From positions 54,890-118,889 of the forward strand of contig WYBU01000019.1 in the NCBI GenBank assembly GCA_011525745.1: a DNA stretch of 64,000 bases, given 5' to 3'. Of this stretch, positions 60,838-64,000 are shown piece by piece. The notes under the pieces are model-generated. The model saw nothing but the letters and a program-made list of their open reading frames with translations, did not search any database and had not been told where the DNA came from. A program made the translations under genes and the position numbers. The stretch's first letter is position 1, and each line of letters starts with the position of its first letter. This DNA is from Planctomycetaceae bacterium (lineage in GTDB: Bacteria; Planctomycetota; Phycisphaerae; UBA1845; UTPLA1).

Positions 60838-61227
60838 ATGACGATCATCGCCCACGGCATCGACCTGATCGAGTGCGCCCGCATCGGCGAGCTGCTGGAG
60901 CGACATCGCGAACGCTTCCTGCAACGCATTCTCACGCCGGCCGAGCGCGCCGGCGCGGAGCGACTGGCCCAGCCGCTGCCGCACATCGCCGGTCGGTTCG
61001 CCGCGAAGGAGGCCGTGCTGAAGGTGCTCGGCACCGGCTGGCGCGGGCCGATCTCGTGGACCGACGTCGAAATTCTCAACGACGCCGCCGGTCAGCCTCA
61101 CGTGACGCTGCACGGCCCGTGCGCGGAGATCGCGCGGCGGCTGGGCATCGAGCGGGTGCTGATTTCGATCACGCACACGCAGCAATACGGCGCCGCCAGC
61201 GCGATCGGCGTCGGCGACATTTCGTGA
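60838..61227 (+). CDS. acpS: AcpS, holo-acyl carrier protein synthase
   Basis: A 129-residue enzyme that attaches phosphopantetheine from CoA to ACP. Motifs are AHGIDLIECARIGELLERH (Asp ~9) and IAGRFAAKEAVLKVLGTGW (Glu ~59), with LISITHTQQYGAASAIG near the end. It is of normal length. It is likely cotranscribed with the upstream membrane protein and the downstream agmatinase. Confidence 0.95.
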   Translation: MTIIAHGIDLIECARIGELLERHRERFLQRILTPAERAGAERLAQPLPHIAGRFAAKEAVLKVLGTGWRGPISWTDVEILNDAAGQPHVTLHGPCAEIARRLGIERVLISITHTQQYGAASAIGVGDIS

Positions 61228-61248
61228 TAGTTTTTCGGAGATACCTGC

Positions 61249-62124
61249 TTGGAGAGCATTCCCGACAACTTCCTCGGCCTTCCGGAGCGCTACAGCGCCT
61301 ACGCGGCCGCGCACTTTGCCGTGCTGCCGATTCCGTACGACTCGACCACGAGCTTTCAGGTCGGCACGCGCCACGGGCCGCGGGCGATCATCACGGCCAG
61401 TCAGCAGGTCGAGCTGTTCGACGATGAGCTGGGCGACGAGTTCCACACGGCCGGCATCGTCACACTGCCGCCGCTGGCCCCCAACATGGCCGGGCCGGAG
61501 CAGCAGCTCGACGACGTGTTTACGGCGGCGAGAAAAGTGACAAAAGACGGCAAGTTTCTGCTGGCGCTCGGGGGCGAGCATTCGATCACCAGCGGCCTGG
61601 TGCGGGCGGTGCGGCAGCGCCACAAGAGTCTCTGCGTGCTTCAGGTCGACGCCCACGCCGACCTGCGCGATGAATGGGAGGGCACGCCGTTTTCGCACGC
61701 CTGCGTCATGCGGCGGATCGTCGACATGGGCGTGCCGATCGTGCAGGTCGGCATCCGCAACTACTCGCGCGAGGAACATCAGTTCATGAAGCGCCGGCAC
61801 CTCGCGCCGATCACGGCGTGGCACGTCAACGCGAAGGCCGACTGGATGCGCCAGGCGCTGGAGGGGCTGACGGACGACGTGTACGTCACGATCGACATCG
61901 ACGGGTTCGATCCGGCGTTCGCGCCCGGGACCGGCACGCCCGAGCCGGGCGGCCTGCACTGGTTTCACGTGGCGCAACTGCTGCGGCAGGTGGCCGAGCA
62001 GAAGCGGATCGTGGCGGCCGACATCGTGGAAGTGATGCCGATCCCGGGTTCGATGCAGACGGAGTTTCTGGCGGCCAAGCTGGCGTACAAGCTGATCGCG
62101 TACGTGCAACGAGGGCGAAAGTGA
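61249..62124 (+). CDS. speB: Agmatinase (ureohydrolase, SpeB-type)
   Basis: A 291-residue enzyme that splits agmatine to putrescine and urea. Mn ligands are GGEHSITSG (His), LQVDAHADLRDEWEG (Asp, His, Asp) and VTIDIDGFDPAFAPGTGTPE (two Asp). The opening has PYDSTTSFQVGTRHGPRAII. TTG at 61249 is used, with CGGAG just before. Arginase-like relatives differ in a few residues, so substrate choice between agmatine and others is an inference. Confidence 0.9.
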   Translation: MESIPDNFLGLPERYSAYAAAHFAVLPIPYDSTTSFQVGTRHGPRAIITASQQVELFDDELGDEFHTAGIVTLPPLAPNMAGPEQQLDDVFTAARKVTKDGKFLLALGGEHSITSGLVRAVRQRHKSLCVLQVDAHADLRDEWEGTPFSHACVMRRIVDMGVPIVQVGIRNYSREEHQFMKRRHLAPITAWHVNAKADWMRQALEGLTDDVYVTIDIDGFDPAFAPGTGTPEPGGLHWFHVAQLLRQVAEQKRIVAADIVEVMPIPGSMQTEFLAAKLAYKLIAYVQRGRK

Positions 62125-62415
62125 CGCCGGTCGGCGGCCGGATGTCGTGCGACCGGTCGGGCCGAGCATGGTACGTAACGCGGGTATCGGAATCGGGCAG
62201 TCGTGACCGGCCAGTCTAAGGCCATAAGCATCAAAGCCCAAAGCGGACAGCTTTCAGCGGTCAGCTATCACCTATCAGTCCTCGGCACGCGACACCGGTT
62301 TCGCCGGTTAGCAGGACACAAGGCCGCGCTGCGGCCGTCGCGGGTCATGGGTCAGCCGGTAGAGCGCAGGGACCGCTGTGCAGACCGAGCCGCCTTCGGA
62401 GCTTAAGCATGGTCG

Positions 62416-62431
62416 TGTTTCACGTGAAACA
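62416..62431. promoter_or_regulatory. parS site 1 (ParB-binding palindrome)
   Basis: The 16-base sequence TGTTTCACGTGAAACA is a perfect palindrome and the canonical chromosomal parS. ParB loads here with ParA/SMC help for origin segregation. Confidence 0.95.
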
Positions 62432-62496
62432 GGGAAACGCTCGGCCATCAGACGTCAGCGGTCAGCGATCAGCGATCGGCTCGTGCGACAAGGACC

Positions 62497-62512
62497 GGTT
62501 TCACGTGAAACA
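62497..62512. promoter_or_regulatory. parS site 2 (one mismatch)
   Basis: GGTTTCACGTGAAACA differs from canonical parS only at the first base. It is likely a functional, slightly weaker site. Confidence 0.85.
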
Positions 62513-62591
62513 ACAAGAGTAGCACAGCCGCCCCCGGCTGTGTCGCGTAGCTCCGGGTTTGCAGCCCGCGCGACCCTCCCGGCCGCGTTTG

Positions 62592-62607
62592 TGTTTCACG
62601 TGAAACA
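62592..62607. promoter_or_regulatory. parS site 3
   Basis: TGTTTCACGTGAAACA, an exact match to canonical parS. Confidence 0.95.
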
Positions 62608-62626
62608 GGAACCCCGGGCGAAAGCT

Positions 62627-62642
62627 TGTTTCACGTGAAACA
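62627..62642. promoter_or_regulatory. parS site 4
   Basis: TGTTTCACGTGAAACA, an exact match, 35 bases from site 3. Confidence 0.95.
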
Positions 62643-62679
62643 GCGATCGCGCGGCAGGGGCGGGGCAGGGGCGGAGGGA

Positions 62680-62752
62680 AAGTCGAAAGCACAAAGTCGA
62701 AAGTCGAAATGAAACGTCGAAAAGTCGAAAAATCAAAACGTCGAAACGTAAG
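62680..62752 (+). repeat. GTCGAAA short-period repeat next to parS
   Basis: A run of GTCGAAA/AAAGTCG words: AAAGTCGAAAGCACAAAGTC, then GAAAGTCGAAATGAAACGTC, and so on to 62752. It matches ~46655-46725 and ~49778-49807 in reverse orientation. The role is unknown. Confidence 0.78.
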
Positions 62753-63110
62753 GCCAGAGCGCGGCGGCCGACGAGCAGGCAACGCGGAGAGGCAGCGGGG
62801 CGCGGAATGGACGGTGCGCAGGCTTGCGGCCCACCGGCGCGCGGCGCAGCCGGGGCCTATTCGGCATTCTTGCACGGCGTACCGACGTCGGGAATCGCGG
62901 GGTCGAAGGACGCTGTGCCACCTTTTGCCCTTACAAGGACGACGTCCACCTTAAAGCTACACACTACACTACGTGACGAAACATACATCGCGAGAATCAG
63001 TCCCGGAGGGTGAATTTACTCGCATTCGATCGAATCAGGCCGAGTTTTGTGGCGACTAGTACTATGCCGTCCTTTGCCGGAGAATTATCGCAGTTGTTTG
63101 TTTGCTGGAG

Positions 63111-63797
63111 CTACCGGGGCATAGGCGCGCGCGGCAGTGAGACTATATCCTGAATATCATTGTACGGAATGGAAAAAAGCACCGTCATTTCATAGGCGCC
63201 GTCACGCCATAGGCGCTCCACCGTCGCATGCATGGTCTTTGGGCTCAACACGTCGTACTCAAGTAAATACCGTGTGAATATGAAGGCGGCATCATCCTCG
63301 ATGGGCGCCGGCAAACACGGAAAACGCGTACGCTTGTTTAGTGTGACATAATCAGCGTGTGCGAATCTGTTGTCCACATCGGTGTCTGGCTTCACGGCGA
63401 CATAGGAGTATTGTGGAAACAGACGTATTGAATAGATGTTGGCGAACGCATTCAGGTACTCTTCCGCGCCATTGGCATGAGGCACCTGCACAAGTCGCGC
63501 CAAATCCTTGGGGGACTGTATGCACCGCACTTGGTCGCCGACGCGCAGCACGGCCCGTGCAGCATAGAAGTCTGGTGTTGCGAATGCCTCCGAGAACTCG
63601 TAGGACAATCGACGCGATGGGTCGCAAATAGAGGCGATCCTCCATACATGGCGGTAGGCCTCAAAATGAGACCTAACCGCGATCCGGCAATCTTGCCGAA
63701 TAAGAAAGAAGTTGAGGATTCGATCAGTTGATTGATGGCTCGACAAAGGGGGTGCAGAGTTGGATACCAAGATGAGCAGCAGGACGCCGGGAAACAT
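63111..63797 (-). CDS. Unrecognised exported protein, lower GC than neighbours
   Basis: A 228-residue protein with a short hydrophobic N-terminus (MFPGVLLLILVSNSAPPLSS) that looks like a signal peptide. The rest has Tyr/Phe-rich strands (FATPDFYAARAVLRVGDQVR, IYSIRLFPQYSYVAVKPDTD) and a tail, YEMTVLFSIPYNDIQDIVSL. No domain is recognised. The codon use is less GC-biased than in the rest of the window, which, beside a probable IS, suggests recent transfer. The start at 63797 is uncertain. Confidence 0.6.
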   Translation of the reverse strand: MFPGVLLLILVSNSAPPLSSHQSTDRILNFFLIRQDCRIAVRSHFEAYRHVWRIASICDPSRRLSYEFSEAFATPDFYAARAVLRVGDQVRCIQSPKDLARLVQVPHANGAEEYLNAFANIYSIRLFPQYSYVAVKPDTDVDNRFAHADYVTLNKRTRFPCLPAPIEDDAAFIFTRYLLEYDVLSPKTMHATVERLWRDGAYEMTVLFSIPYNDIQDIVSLPRAPMPR

Positions 63798-63928
63798 ATG
63801 TTTTCGCCTCCATTCCGATTCTGGGCCGTAATATCAACCCGGCTAAACAAGACCACGACTCAAACGACATGCTACTTAACACTACAGCGCTGAATCGGCT
63901 CAAGTTTAACCAATGAACCTGCCGATCT

Positions 63929-64000
63929 CACCTCCAGCACATGGAGGTGAGTTATGACTGCCGAGCAGATCGCCGCACTCGGTCCGGCTTTCACTGCGCA
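63929..64000 (+). mobile_element. Probable insertion sequence, left part
   Basis: A perfect 8-bp hairpin (CACCTCCA/TGGAGGTG, 63929-63949, 5-base loop) sits just before an ATG at 63954, and the second arm contains the GGAGGTGA ribosome binding site. The reading frame continues past the window edge. The hairpin over the ribosome site may lower transposase expression. Confidence 0.45.
63954..64000 (+). CDS. 5' end of a probable transposase, cut by the window edge
   Basis: Fifteen codons are seen: MTAEQIAALGPAFTA. Openings of this kind occur in IS701/IS4-type transposases, so I suggest that family. GGAGGTGA lies just upstream. With so few residues the call is tentative. Confidence 0.45.
   Translation, partial: MTAEQIAALGPAFTA

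Larger units (their letters stand above)
62125..63110. other. Non-coding region with four parS sites and short repeats
   Basis: About 985 bases with no supported gene. It holds parS sites at 62416, 62497, 62592 and 62627. Positions ~62247-62285 and ~62450-62482 carry GGTCAGC/GCGATCAGC words, as at 38137. Positions 62680-62752 carry the GTCGAAA repeat. The ORFs in this gap show no protein character. Confidence 0.7.

Noticed and set aside
62354..62371. tRNA fragment (AGCCGGTAGAGCGCAGGG)
   Set aside because: It looks like a D arm, but no acceptor, anticodon or T arm follows.

Overview
The window is about 64 kb of GC-rich bacterial chromosome. It looks like a Planctomycetota genome, perhaps Phycisphaerae-like. 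The signs are a type IV-pilin-like protein with a long polar C-terminus, thrombospondin type 3/PKD secreted proteins, tiny zinc-ribbon membrane proteins, an NrfHA pair, an ImuA-ImuB-DnaE2 mutasome, and many short-period intergenic repeats. This taxonomic guess rests on recognised protein style only; there is no rRNA in the window. Nearly all genes are intact and most belong to the core genome. The long antisense ORFs are high-GC shadows and are left out.

Layout: 0.1-7 kb holds a GT-C-like membrane glycosyltransferase, a FlgT-like secreted protein, an S46 peptidase and two thioredoxin-fold proteins. 7.4-13.4 kb holds a nucleotide-sugar dehydrogenase, nrfH-nrfA (nitrite to ammonium), a PIN toxin/antitoxin pair, a HAD phosphatase and a dicarboxylate-type symporter. 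13.7-18 kb is a minus-strand block: an esterase with TPR repeats, then a DUF2752 protein, two paralogous envelope proteins and a glycosyltransferase. 18.5-26.7 kb is a DNA-damage block: imuA-imuB-dnaE2, then an SRAP (YedK/HMCES) gene. 26.9-30.7 kb holds an ECF-type sigma factor, a membrane anti-sigma-like protein, an STN-domain protein and a C2H2-finger/HTH protein. 30.7-37.7 kb holds gap, an amidohydrolase, an Rrf2 regulator, a transaldolase-like gene, ispD, and ribH-nusB-ftsY as overlapping genes. 38-50.7 kb holds an HDOD protein, a fused NeuA-NeuB enzyme, a PKD protein, a P1B-4 ATPase, kdsB, an acyl-CoA dehydrogenase, a PilZ protein, a Tat component and an MBL hydrolase. 50.8-62.1 kb holds tRNA-Leu, a hemerythrin-like protein, a GlmL/MutL-like ATPase, a GT2, an ACT protein, a phosphatase, a LOG-like protein, a pilin-like protein, a sulfatase-fold enzyme, acpS and an agmatinase. 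62.1-64 kb is mostly non-coding with four parS sites, then one unrecognised gene and the 5' end of a probable transposase.

The most unusual feature is dnaE2. It is one open frame of 1446 codons where about 1050-1090 are usual. The excess is two in-frame insertions. The first is an 873-bp element (22895-23767) bounded by perfect 39-bp inverted repeats made of tandem GGCACGAA units; it carries a complete S23/IVP four-helix-bundle gene in another frame. The second is a 204-bp element (24565-24768) with ~30-bp inverted ends. A second 204-bp copy lies between imuB and dnaE2, and a 264-bp copy (204 plus two extra 30-bp units) lies at 13461-13724. Both insertions are multiples of three and stop-free in the polymerase frame. 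A lone arm resembling the first element also sits in frame inside the glycosyltransferase at 149-1921. This suggests small repeats and IVP-carrying elements that land in protein genes and are tolerated in frame, perhaps with RNA-level processing as for IVP elements in 23S rRNA.

The four parS sites suggest that the right end lies in the ParB-loaded, origin-proximal part of the chromosome.
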